Part shown: positions 12,792 to 25,465 of the stretch, piece by piece
Numbering within the stretch: position 1 is the stretch's first letter
Layout: every line of letters starts with the position of its first letter
Assembly (NCBI GenBank): GCA_012932295.1
Contig: JAAONU010000004.1
Coordinates: forward strand, 29,180,304 to 29,244,303
Length of the DNA stretch: 64,000 nt
From: Cyclina sinensis
Lineage: Eukaryota; Mollusca; Bivalvia; Venerida; Veneridae
Reading direction: 5' to 3'
Position numbers and translations under genes: made by a program
Notes under the pieces: model-generated
Database searches by the model: none
What the model saw: the letters and a program-made list of their open reading frames with translations, nothing else
What the model was told of the DNA's origin: nothing

Positions 12792-12974
12792 ATTTCAAAG
12801 TTATTTCACAGAAATGTTCCTTTGGTGAACCTTTATCATATTAATATGAGTTATTTTGGTTAACAGGAATTTTAAAAACAACTGGACAGTTTTGAAAACA
12901 GATTTTAACTTTGTTCTATTTTTGGAAGTTACAGCAAGAAAAAATTTAACTAAATCTACAATGGTTCTTAGGTT

Positions 12975-13010
12975 AGCTATAAAGGGCCATCATGGCTCTC
13001 CTGTCTTTCT
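12975..13010 (+). repeat. Possible right-end remnant of a pearl-like element
   Basis: The segment aagggccatcatggctctcc followed by tgtctt matches the palindromic right end (agggccatcatggccct, ctcttgttt) of the larger elements at 43.8 and 58.6 kb with a few substitutions. The rest of the element is absent; the LINE lies about 190 bp away on the side where the body would be. Confidence 0.35.
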
Positions 13011-13605
13011 AAATATACTAGTAATACTAGTTCATTGTCTAATAATACAATTAGTGTATTTTGAAGTTTGTATAAAGACCAAAAAAAAAAGAGAAATTTT
13101 TTTAATGATATTCACTACATAGGGTACTGACTTTTATTAATCTGAAGGAAGCAGTATGGGTGTTTAGTAAGACAGAAGAATACAGGTTAAGTGTTGGCAA
13201 AACTTCATCATCACTTTACCTTGGGCTTATCTCAAGTTGGTTTGGATAATAAACTTATAAGAATAACACAGTATTAACAAGGTAAATATCGTTGGGAAGA
13301 TAAAGGCACTTAGTTTGTCAAATATAACAGAACCAGCAAAAACCAACGGCCAAATTTATAATTTTATCATCTGTGTCATCAGGCCTCGATCATCGTTTTG
13401 GGTGACAAGGATTTTGAAAGTCTAAATATCTATCACAGACTTATTTACAGTTCTAAACTATGGTGTATATGTGAATTACCAGACTAAATATTTTAAATAA
13501 ATAGTTAAAATAAATTTTTATTTATCAGTGCAAAACTAGTATGTCACGTTCTTTGTTTAAATGCAATTACATTAGTTTTGCACTGTGGCATCACATTGCT
13601 TAAAT

Positions 13606-13692
13606 TCTATAAATACCACAAGTAATTGCACAAATTCTATAAATACCACAAGTAATTGCACAAATTCTATAAATACCACAAGTAATTGCTCT
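13606..13692. repeat. Minisatellite, 30-bp unit, three near-identical copies
   Basis: The unit aaattctataaataccacaa, gtaattgcac is repeated three times with almost no differences, so the array is recent. A minus-strand open frame over it is read-through. Confidence 0.9.
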
Positions 13693-13799
13693 GAAGCTGG
13701 ACATGCAAGAGTCTGACTCAGAACCCTTATACAAAGTGCTGTACATTCTGTAACATCTGTTTGTCTCATTTGATGAACAACAACAACAACAACAAAACT

Positions 13800-16700
13800 G
13801 TCATCTTCCTGATTTAATTCTTTGCTTTCATTCTAATAATTGCTAAGTTTACTTTTTCAAATATCATTTACAGATACCCTTAGGTCACAATTTTTTGTGG
13901 GTCTGCAACGATTGGTTCACAGTCATCTAAAACGTGTAGTTGATAAATGAATCGGCTTACTCCAGTAGCACCAGTGCTTCTGATAAAAAGTCAGCCTAAA
14001 TACTGGTCAAGGGGTCAACCTGTTAAGTAAATTTTATAAGGTGGGATGTGGAATGAAACAAGGTGTGAAAGACTTTGATTTATTTATAAACAAAAGGACT
14101 ACTACAAGATCTTTCAAAGCGCTATGTGTCTTAAGTCTAGGAGGAATGTTCTCTCGCTCGATACCTGCCGATAATCCATAGGAAACACTTGAAGGGGACA
14201 CGTTTTCTAACATAGATATATGACACGATTCCCATTCATCAGTATGTTTATGACAAAATTTATTGACTTTATGACAAATGGTAAAGCCATTGTTGGTTTA
14301 AACCATTGATTCATCTACAGTCAACAGTTTTTCCATACGGAAATGGGCTATTTAGAAAAAAAATTAAAACAACCCATTAAACTACAGGATGTCATGGCAA
14401 GTTTAGTATTGGTCTGTTGAAGTAGCACTGAAGGCGATTTGAGACTGGGTTGGATCAGATGAAAATACCCCTAACCCCTATGAGAAAATTACTGAAATAA
14501 GAGTCAATCAGCCATAAATTGGGCTTCTTCAAGGTTAAGTAAAAGAGCTTATATTTTTTTGCCCATGTATTTTATGATTACTTGAGTCAGAAGGAAAAAA
14601 AGGACCACTAAGAAGTCTTTTTTCTATACTGTATCGAAGTGAAACACTGTCAGATTGTCACACTGAAATATGACATTGAATTCAATTATAAATGTTCATT
14701 TAAAATGCGTCTTCTAATTTAAGAGTGCATAATTGAAGTTAGATGAAAAAGAATTATGAGCGTAAAAAGAAAATCTTGTCATATGCATTTTTCTATTATA
14801 CGTTATTAATAATTGACATTTGTAAAGAAAAATCATTAAAAAAAAACACTGAATTCACTGGCTGTATCATCAGTTCTTTTCATGAGAATAAGATTATTTC
14901 AGTTTTATGATTTGTTCGATGAGTACGAAAAGAAACCTGTTATTTGAGTTACAATACATACATATTAAAAGCATTATAGCAGGCGACTATAATAACATGC
15001 TGGTGAATTATATATGGTAATGCCGTTTTGCTCCGTCTATTAAAAGGCAAAATCTATGCAAATAAGAGTAACACCTACATGTGTATGAATTATGATCAAC
15101 TGTTTGATAGAAGAACAAAAATCAATTTTACGTTTTGAAAGTATATTTAAAAAGGAGTAATGTACAACAATGAAGATTTTTTGAAACGATAGTTGTAAAT
15201 TAATAACACATTGGTATGATTGTAATTTCATTTGTGGAAAAATTTCTATTGTTTACTGGTTTAAAGTACTGATTTTAGTTTTAAGAAGTTCAGACTTGTC
15301 GAAAAGTAATTGACCTGTTCATCCTCTTTGAGATAAATGGACTTATCCTAACGGTTTTTTCCATTGTTCCAATCTTCAGTGGATTAGTCCACTTTGGACA
15401 ATAATAGGGGCAGATTATGGATCAGATAGATATTGGGTAGAGTTTTCACCAGTGATTTTGTCAATATGGATCTGTGATTTTGAATGACTATGGTACAGAT
15501 ATATGTCATATTTTAGAATACGGGTGGAATAAACTTGGTCAATGTACAACTGCTTGTTCTGATTGTCATGATAATCAAAATAAATAAGAAAAAAAAGTTA
15601 AATTGTTACATAGTGATAAATAGAAAAGGTTCTGATTTTATAGGTTGTGATATATTGTGGTCAGTTTGATAATATAAATGGATGTAAAATATGTTTTACA
15701 AAAACAAGTCTAGCTTAGTGAAATTAACCGATGGTGGTTTTTAATTACAATGTGACGTTAATTAGCGTACATTAGTAATTTAGGAAAGTTGTTGTCAGGT
15801 TAAATCGCTACAGTAAAATTGAATGAATGTGGATTAAGATATTTCGTGTAAACAATACCATGTATAAACGAGCGAATATACGTAACAATAAGTACTTAGT
15901 CATATTTTAAATGTTATCAGTGGAGGATTTTTTTCTTTGGCAAATGTGAAAAAGAGGATTTAAAATAAAAGAGGGAGGAATTTCTGGGAAAATTATATAT
16001 GTGTACAGATTTGTTACAAGTAGTGTTTTCTAGTCAATTTACTATAAGGAGAGAGTGAAGACATTTTTTTCTGGAGTTACATGGGTAAAGGAGCCAGTCT
16101 TATATGTGGCAGGTGAGTTATAGCCAGACTGGCTTATAATTCTACCATAGGTTTAAATATTTATAAACATTTAAAATACATATGATAATTGATAGATGAT
16201 ATAAATATATTAAAGGTAAGATGGTATTTGTTTTAAATCTAAGCAATTTTATAAAAACATAGAATAGAATTATGCGGGCTTTCAGAGATGCTTTTGATAC
16301 TGCTGTAGTGATTTTGGGGTATTATTTATTCTTTGCAGCATTCCTCCCCACCCACCAAAGCAATTATAAGAGTACTAACGTACAGTACAAAATCTATTAG
16401 CATAACTGTTGAAAAGAAATAAGATGAAAGGAAGAATGACCAGTGACTATAAAATGTCAGTTCCTGACAGATAAAACACTAGCACTCTTAACTGCTTATG
16501 TCTGTTTCTTTTAATTTTGTCATGTCATTCACATTTACTTGAGTTCTCCGGTGAATGATCATTTCTCTCTTTCTGTAACTTTTTGTTCGTAAGTTAATTA
16601 ATAACAACTTATTAAATTACAATGCTTGTTAATAAACTCTTAGGAGCTTACTTTTCCAAATATAGCTTAAAGCATGATTTTAAGACATAATTGAATATTG

Positions 16701-18758
16701 TGATTGAACTGCAGCTGTGGAATTAGGTCTTTTTTGCCTAATATATAGTATTTATTTGAGTGGTTGGATATAACTTATTTGTACAGTCAAATGAATCTAA
16801 TATCACATTTGAAAGATACAAGAATAATTAAAGGTCAAGTTTTGTACCTTAGATTGACAAACTGTTACTGCATTGACATTACACAAAATAAAGGAGATTT
16901 GAAAAGGTCTTTCTTTAAAATTTTTAAAACATGGTATTTCCTGGTAATTAAACTACAAGCTCTGGAGTTAGGCTAGAGTGTCCTAGTTCTTACTAAAGGT
17001 AATGAGTTCAAATCCTATGAATAGCATTTGACTGGTTTTCATATTCCTTTTGTTGATTCACATATGACCAGTTTGCCAGAGCCCTGGGATTCATAGAAAT
17101 CATGAATACATCAAATGGTTTGTGAGAACTTTCTCTGTAATTGATATAGAACAAATAAGTTTAATCGAAACTTTAAATTTACTGGTACTTGATATGTGCA
17201 AGTTGGTAATGGTAATCGCCAGTGTACACAACATCCTACATGATTTCAGCGGCCTATGGCTATGAATTCATAATGAAAGTAAAGGTTAAGGTTACATTAC
17301 CTGATTTCGATGTAATTTACATAAACTTATGTATATAATATGATGGGAGGTAATTGAAACAGGACAGTAGCTTTAGAGGTTACTTAAATATTTTCTCTCT
17401 AAGTTAAACAGGTCATGGTATGGCTTTGAAGTATTTTGGTTGCTTAGGTGATTCATTCATATTATATTTTATAGGTACAGTTAAGTTCTGATATTAAGAC
17501 TACTTAAATTACTTCCAAACATGTTAAATCAACAGTATAAAGACTATTTTTTGACTGGTCTTATTACGGGGAACTTAACAGTAGAACACCTTCTTTTATC
17601 CTTTCTGTTAATGATTCCATGTTCTTCCTTACTGATCCTTCGTAAAAGAAACTGGCAAAATTTCCCAATAATAGTCTGGCCAAAAACAGGCGCTCAGACA
17701 AATACCTGGGCTCAGTGAATGATAACAGCTATACAGCCGGGGGTGGTTTACAACAGAAAAGAACATGCTCATAATTTCCCGAAGTTACGCCTTGTGGTGT
17801 TGTTCAGTTTTATCAAAACTCATTTCAAAAATTTTAAAATTGCCCAATGTGAATCAGCAGTTAGAAACATATTTTGATTGTCAGAGGGTTATTGAGAATA
17901 TATAAGTATTTGACTAGCAAATACAAGATCAATGTTTTAGCACTTAAAAAGATGGTGAGAGTGGAAAGCTAAGAAAGGGAGTTATTTACCAAAGAAATTA
18001 GCACAGACGATCAAATGGATTGAAGTTCAACACATTTTGTTCCATTTAAGTAGATTAAAGTAGGATAATTTATTTTGGTATTCACCATAGGTATAAATGG
18101 GGCTGAAAAAATGTTTATCTGAAGGTGTTAAGGGAAAATTGTTAAAATCTTGTAGTGTTTGTTGAAGACAATTTTTCTGAGGGTAGGTCAAAAACAGGAA
18201 AGTTAAGCTTAAGATTTAATTTCAAGTCAGGTTGCTCATTCATTACAACCATAGTACAGGTAAAACATTTGGAAAAAATATATAGGTTAAAAATTTTCGA
18301 GATCTAAATATATTTATGCACAGATTAGATCTACACACAGTTTAATGATACACAATATAACAGTAGTGGTATTTGATAGTACTTGAAATGTCTTTAACTA
18401 TTATTTACATCTGTAATTTATTGATTAGATATTAAAAACTATTGTCTTGACCCCCAGCATTGGTTTGTAGAGCCAATTTTAGTCATCCATGTTTTAGATA
18501 CCGTAAAATTTCTGTCGCTTGAAGTGCAGGAGTCAACTATTATTGTACCTTTGTTAAGAAGCCAGTTATCTGAAGAAAGAGAAGGTAGCTATATATAGTT
18601 AATGCAGGTGAATGCTCAAAATAGATATATTAAGGTGTTAGGTTAATTAATGATAGAATAAGCATTAGCTCATTATTGCTACTCAGCCTCAGTTTGCCTT
18701 ATATGTAGGTACCAAAACTCTGCCTTTGTGGACATAAAAGAGACAGAGTTACCATCAT
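13800..18758. other. Intronic sequence, nothing firmly recognised
   Basis: About 5 kb of AT-rich DNA. A possible tRNA-like B box (gagttcaaatcct) occurs near 17007 but without a supportable A box. No exon with phase-compatible splice sites could be supported. Confidence 0.45.
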
Positions 18759-19161
18759 TACTCGCTTATAAGACACACTTTTACCAAAAATTTATACTTA
18801 CATTTTGGGGGTGCGACTTGTAAGCGGGTCCTGCTAGTGACAATTTTTTTCTTGACCCCAAAAGTGACTTTATTGAACCACTATCCACCACTTGCCAACA
18901 TAAATATATCAACAACGTTTCTAGAGCTATTGTTTAAAATTTCAAAGCAACTTAATAATTTGTGGTTGGAATCATTGCAGAAGCTAAATGAGAGTGCCCA
19001 GAATTTGTAAAAATTATATAATCCAATAACAATGCTACAAATCTTCTTTATTTCATACTGCGTCTTATAAGACGGTCAATGCAAAAGGTACAGATTTTCA
19101 ACCTGAATTTAGGGGGTGCGTCTTGTATGCTAAGGCGTCTTATAAACAAATATATACAGTA
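18759..19161. mobile_element. MITE-like element with TTATAAGACRC terminal inverted motifs
   Basis: The left end reads tactcgcttataagacacac; the right end, read on the opposite strand, contains tttataagacgcc and then catacaagacgcacccccta. The motif also recurs internally (tgcgacttgtaagcgg near 18811 and gcgtcttataagacgg near 19060). About 400 bp with no coding capacity, so a non-autonomous DNA transposon is the best reading. Superfamily was not determined; pogo/Tigger-like ends are a guess. Confidence 0.55.
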
Positions 19162-19169
19162 TTTTTCTT

Positions 19170-22100
19170 ACTTCTCTTTCCTGATTGAAAGAGAAATGGA
19201 GGAGAAACTTACAGACTTGTTTGTTTTTTTGTTTCTGTTTTTGAAATAAAAAACATAAGAAAATAAATTGAATGCTGGAAATGCACATTAAATTCAAATT
19301 AAATATTATATACAAGACATAAGAAAAAAAAAAGTAATATAAAAAAAATAATGATGATAATCAGTGCACTTAGAAAGGTTTTTTTGTTATAAACCATTTT
19401 TAATGGCAGCTGTCTGTATTTTCAGTTTGTTATTTCAAATATTAATACTCTAAAAACAGTCAATACAATCAATTATAAAACAGAAAAAATATTAAAATCT
19501 TTTTGAATTAAAGTCTTGTAATATTTTTGGTTTTATGGTTTGGTGTGCTAGTTAGGAATAATACGTCTGTGCACCAGAAATGCTATCTAGACTTCAAGTA
19601 GATATTTCAAACCTATTGGCCACACTTAAAACTTGAAATATGATTTAATCGAACACATTTAATGCTTGTAACTTTTGAAATAGGTGAAAGATTTATGGTA
19701 GCGTCTTCAATTGTATGTAAGTTTTATGGGAGAAAATTAACGTATATTTAAAGTTTCACTTTGTGACCTGTCAGACTTTCCTTTGTAACACCTTTATGAT
19801 TTCTGAAGGTCTCAACATAGGTGTCCTAAACTGTATTAAATTTGTCAGATTTGAAAGTCCTTTTTATAGTAATGTTAAAAAGGATTTAACTTAATTTTAC
19901 CTTTTAAAAAAAATGTAAGGTTCTTTCGGAAATTAGTGTATAGATTCTTCTCCTTCAATTTGATTTTGATTCAGATACCTGAGCTGGCCCAAAATAAGTA
20001 ACAGAATATTTTTGCGGCACTAACTTGAAATTTTTAGAAGGCCTAAAATAATTTTAGGACACAAAAAGGTTATAGTTTCCAAAATTATACTACAATTACG
20101 AAGTTTACACTGATCATTAGAAATGCACACACATTTATTATACTGATTACTTTATCCTGTTACTTATATGAGCAAAAGAACACTGCAGAACTTTCACTTA
20201 CTTAATGTTTGATTGACAGATAAAAGACAAATTTTTCAATAAAATTGAATTTTGAGTAATTGATTTTCACTATATTGTCTCCTTGATAAAGATAAAGCAA
20301 ATACTGGGAGGGACTCCGGTGGTTAGTGGAATGTCGCAAGTTTTTATAATAATAGCAATATTTGATCAGTGTTTGGTATGGTAGGGACAAACATAGCCAT
20401 TTATAAAATAATTCTGTTCCTAAACATTGTATAAGGTATTATGAGGATTTTCCACTTGTATTCAATTTGTTGTATCTTGATTTACAGCTAAGTTCCAAAA
20501 CTTTCAATCAACATGTTCTTGTGGTATCAGTATTAAGCATTCCTCTATATTTTTTTCCCCTGTAGTTTATAATTCCTTTAAATGGCCAATAATGCCTTGT
20601 TTATATGAAAGAATGCAGTAAATTCATTAAAAATGTCAAAACTGCAAAACAGATTGTGAAAAAAAAGATATGACCTTGACTTCTAAATGCCATCCTATAA
20701 GTATATGGATTTATTCACTTTGTGACTCCATGTAGTACTCTACACATTTTACATATTAGCCACAAAGATTACAAAAAATGAGTATTCTGCCAGTTTGCTT
20801 ATTGTAATTTTCTATTTTAATCCCCCACCCCCTCCTCCCAAAGAAATATATATAATTATAGAAAATTATAAGAATGATAAAAAACTGCACTAAAAATACT
20901 ATCACTGTAGGGTTCAGATCTGTAATTTTCACAGTTATAAGGAAGTGGACTTAAAAGAATTCCCATTGGCTGAAGGTCAGGGTATTAATTGGTCTCATTT
21001 AAAACAATATGCTAAGTGCATAGGTACATTGTCCTTATTTACAAGGTTAATTTTCACTTGCCTTTTATGAACTTAAATAACTTTACAGAGGAACTAGTAA
21101 AATATTCAAGATGTCTTTATTCACTCCCTTTAGATTGCCTGATTGATGGATTTTCATAATTGCATGATCAACTGTCATTTATGGGCACCTAGCTAGTTTG
21201 AAAAAAGGAATTTTTGTTCAGTTTTCATGGACATAATGCATTATCAGAATTTTCTGCAGGAAGTCAGATTTGATTGATACTGTTAAGGCAGGAGTTAGAA
21301 TTATGGTGACACAGATGGAAATGCATTCATACGTTCCACATCATCAGTCACATATTGCAGGAGTGTGGGGCTTTGGATTACCTCGCTTTTTGCTCCACAG
21401 GTGCATGTTTTCAGTAATGATACAGTATGAAATATTTTTAAAAGATTATTATTGATTTTTACCTATCTTTTTCAGTATTTTTATGAGCTTTCGCTGGACT
21501 AATTTATACTTTCACACAAGTTTCCCCTCTTAAAATGACGAATTACCTCCCTTTTGTATCTGTAAACTTATTACAGCTTAATATGAAAATTCTTTCATAA
21601 ATTTAAATGCAAATATTTCTTTTAAATGTAATGTGATAACCTTAAGCCTCTTTAGATACAGATAATCCACCTTACATGCATATTAAATTTACTCAAAGTG
21701 TTGTGTATAATCAGGTCCTCAAGGGATTAAAGCTTATTATAAAACATTTAAATTGTATTCATACTCATAAAGTGTTCTCTCCAACAGCTGAAAGGTTTTT
21801 TGGTGACCTTTACTTGAAACATGTTTTTCCTGTCAGGTCAAAGTTACCAATATTCCCTCAGTACAGGTTCATTCAGACACCAGTAAATCATGTAAAATAT
21901 TTAACATTATAGTAATTTCTTTCTCTGTATTTATCCCCATTAGGGTCTTGCTGAAATATTAAACATTCTTAAAAGGACAACAAAGAACATTTTGTAGGCC
22001 AAAAATTAGCAAATTTGTTCAACAAACAATGATAAGCCAAAATATATATGTTGACAATAATGGTCTCTGTTCATTCATTTTTCATAGCATTTGTATAGTT

Positions 22101-24240
22101 AGCTCCATGATAGTAGTTAGACATTAATTTTGGCTCTTTTTTATGTCCTTAAGGGAAGTTATATAGAAATAAAATTGTCCAGATTCTTGTTTGTTATGTT
22201 TGTGTCTGTGGTTCAGAACTTTAGCAAATAATTTAGATGAATGAGGTGTTGGAGTCACTTACTAATTAACTTACTTAATACAAAAGGCACTTCCATACTT
22301 AGTGCTGATTTGTATTCTGCTTCAAGCCAAACACTCCTTGCAGGCAGAACATACCCTACAAGGGCATTTGTCACTTTCACTGACAACTCGTGCTCAATAA
22401 TTTAGTCTTTCAAGCATTTGCTGCAATAACCCAAGATCAATGTCGCTTTGCAGTATGTTTTATGTAAAAATTATAGATATAAATGAAAATGGTTTTATTA
22501 ATTTGCGTCTTTATTTAAAGGCACTTAAGAACCTAACTGCTTTCTTTCTTTTAAGTAATGATTTTCTATGAAAAAAGATTAATTGCCCCTGCCAGTGAAT
22601 TAACAGATATGGTTTGTCAAAAAAAAAAAAAATTGTTTAGACCTTCAGTGCTTATGTTACCTTATTCTCTCTCAAAACCAGTTAATGAAATTTGTTTGTC
22701 ACACCCGGGTATTTGTAGAGATTATTTCATGTTTACAATCCTTGTTTACTCTTTTCTTAATAAAAGTTTTCACTTGCTTCAACACACCGTTTATTACCTT
22801 TATAAAGTGGTTCTAATATTATTGATTTAAAGAAATATATCAATAATTCTTCAAAAGCAGACACATTTCATATAAGCTATTTTACATGATTTTGCATTGT
22901 TTGCATATTGGCATTCAGCAAATAACAATAAAAAATTATATGCAAGCTTTGATATATAAATTACCCTGGAGAAGAGCATTTAAGTTCTGTTAAAGTCTTT
23001 TACTTGATCTGAAATGCTGAACTGAGCATATTTGCTTGTTCTTAAGAAAAAAAAGAAAAAAAGAAACTTCCTTCTCTTTTTACCATGGCTGTATTTTGAA
23101 CTGAAGATTTAGAAAGCATACTTATAGCAGAAACACCAAAAAATGAAGTTTATTTACATGCAGTCATTGGGATTTGATTGTAGAAACTTTATTGTATTGC
23201 CAACCCCTCCACACCTAGATATCCACTACAGAAATTTGAATATTATTAACATGTTTAACAAAATTTTTAAAAGTTAAAATCTAGTGCACCAAAAAATGCC
23301 AGATAGTATTTTGCTAACTGGTTGATTTCTTTGGTCTAAGTATATTAGTATGGTCATGATATTTACATATGAAGGAGACAGTGTTATGTTTTATGGAGTG
23401 TTTGGTAATGCAAATTTTCTTGAAAGCTTTTAAGTCTGTTTATTTTGAATTGTCCTTAAAGCTCACGTGAGTGATGGTTGTTGACATATTTTAACAAAGT
23501 TGTAGCTGTCAGGGACAGGGGAGATAACACATTTATACTGTATGATTTATCTGGATGCCCTTTGTTTTGTGCTGCACAATATTTCTTTTTCTGTCATGAT
23601 AATGACTGTAGTAAATTACTATAATTGCAACATAAGCTTAGTGTGCACAATTGTCTCTAATTATAAGGCTTGTTGATTATTGCTGTACCTGTTAGTCTTT
23701 CATGAAAAAATTTCATGAGCAGAAGGGTACCCACTTATAGCTGGTTTAAGGGAAGCGGTGGTGGGTTGTTGTCTCAAACCCACACTGCGCCTTGACTCAT
23801 AAGTGTCCAACCATGGAGCTATTTTATTGGGAAGCAGGGGATGGATGGGGTTCATTGTTGCCACTGAAATGTTGGAGGTTTTCATGTATATAAGACATTG
23901 TAATTGATATGGAAAGGTAATGTCAACTTGATAAAATAGGGACCAGTCTAAAAATGACTTCTTTTCTTGGATTTGAATTCCTGTGGTGACATACAAAATC
24001 TTTACAAAAGTGTCTTAAGTCCAATGCAACCAATATTTCCTCCTGATTGATGTTAAGCTGTGGTCTCATGAATATATTGATGCTGTGCACTTAGTATTAA
24101 AACAGCAGGAAATGGCTCTGAAATAGGATGCTTAATTTCTTAAATATTTGACTGACATTTTCAGCCAGTATAGAAAAGCTGAAAAACTTAAATTTTAAAC
24201 TAACACAAGTCAAGTAAATACATTTTAAATTTAAGCAAAC
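19170..24240. other. Intronic sequence, nothing firmly recognised
   Basis: AT-rich DNA with homopolymer runs. A more GC-rich patch at about 23720-23870 (gggtacccactt ... caaacccacactgcgcc) looks like part of an interspersed repeat, but no family or boundaries could be assigned. Confidence 0.4.
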
Positions 24241-24244
24241 TGAG

Positions 24245-25465
24245 ATAGATACATATTGTCCTCTTAGGGTTCAATTTCAACCTTGCTCAGATGCATATTG
24301 TCCTCTTAGACTTGAATTTTAACCTTGCTCAGATGCATATTGTCCTCTTAGGGTTGAATTTTAACCTTGCTCAGATGCATATTGTCCTCTTAGGGTTGAA
24401 TTTTAACCTTGCTCAGATACATATTGTCCTCTTAGGCTTGAATTTTAAACTTGCTCAGATAAATATTGTCCTCTTAGGCTTGAATTTTAAACTTGCTCAG
24501 ATAAATATTGTCCTCTTAGGCTTGAATTTTAAACTTGCTCAGATAAATATTGTCCTCTTAGGCTTGAATTTTAAACTTTCTCAGATACATATTGTCCTCT
24601 TAGGCTTGAATTTTAAACTTTCTCAGATACATATTGTCCTCTTAGGCTTGAATTTTAAACTTGCTGAGACAGAAGTTGTTCTCTTAAGCTTGAATTTGAA
24701 ACTTGCTCAGATATATATTGTCCTCTTAGGCTTGAGTTTTAAACTTGGTCTGATAGATAATGTCCTTTTAGACTTGAATTTTAAACTTGCTCAGATAGAT
24801 ATTGTCCTCTTAGATTTAATTTTAAAATTACTCTAATATTGTCCTCTCACTAGGCTTAATTTTAAACTTGCTCAGATAGATATTGTCCCCTCAGGCTTAT
24901 TTTAACTTACTCGGATAGATATTGTCCTCTCAGGCTTAATTCTAAAATTGCTCAGATATATATTCTCCTCGCAGGCTTAATTTTTAACTTAGTTTGATTG
25001 ATTTTGTCCTTTCAGGATTAGTTTAAACTTGCTCAGATAGATATTGGTCTCTTAGTCTTTATTTTAAACTAACTCAGATAAATATCGTCCTCTCAGGCTT
25101 AATTTGAACTTGCTCAGATAGATATTATCCGCTCAGACTAAATTTTAAACTCACTCAGATAGATATCGTCCTCTCAGGCTTAATTTGAACTTGCTCAGAT
25201 AGATATTATCCGCTCAGACTAAATTTTAAACATGCTCAGATAGATATTGGCCTCTTAGACTTTATTTCAAACGTGCTCTGAAAGATATTGGCCTCTCATA
25301 CATAATTTAAACATGCTCAGATAGATTTAGTCCTCTTAGTATTAATTTTAAACTGACTCAGATATTGGCTTCTCAGGCTTAATTTTAAAATTGCTTATAA
25401 AGATAAGATAGAGCTTGCTCAGATGTTTGATATTGTGGCTTGAATTTTAAACTAACTTAAATTGA
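24245..25465. repeat. Minisatellite, 42-bp unit, about 28 copies
   Basis: The unit is approximately ttgctcagatagatattg, tcctcttaggcttgaatttt, aaac. Copies between 24290 and 24780 are regular; after about 24830 copies carry indels and more substitutions. Because 42 is divisible by three and the unit has no stop in one frame, the regular part makes a 181-codon open frame with a 14-residue period (IHIVLLGLNFKLAQ). I regard that as read-through, not a protein. Confidence 0.93.

Larger units (their letters stand above)
8228..12795 (-). mobile_element. 5'-truncated non-LTR retrotransposon (LINE)
   Basis: Seen: a 4.6-kb unit on the - strand with a long open frame for endonuclease plus reverse transcriptase (9420-12791), a 1.2-kb 3' untranslated region and a terminal short tandem repeat (aatttg units, at 8228-8245 on the + strand). 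Upstream of 12795 the endonuclease N-terminus is missing and a stop codon is immediately in frame, so the copy is truncated at its 5' end, as target-primed reverse transcription often leaves. There is no poly-A tail; a simple-repeat tail is known from CR1/L2-like LINEs. I saw no clear target-site duplication. The element sits antisense in the host intron. Confidence 0.88.

Noticed and set aside
12795..13122. Missing endonuclease N-terminus of the LINE in another frame
   Set aside because: An in-frame stop follows at once and no endonuclease-like residues could be read in the other minus-strand frames, so 5' truncation is the simpler explanation.
23700..23996. 98-codon minus-strand frame over a GC-richer patch
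   Set aside because: The patch looks like an interspersed repeat; no protein family or splice sites were seen.
24291..24836. 181-codon open frame with a 14-residue repeat
   Set aside because: It is the in-frame reading of a 42-bp minisatellite; the frame breaks as soon as the units become irregular and there is no splice or start context.
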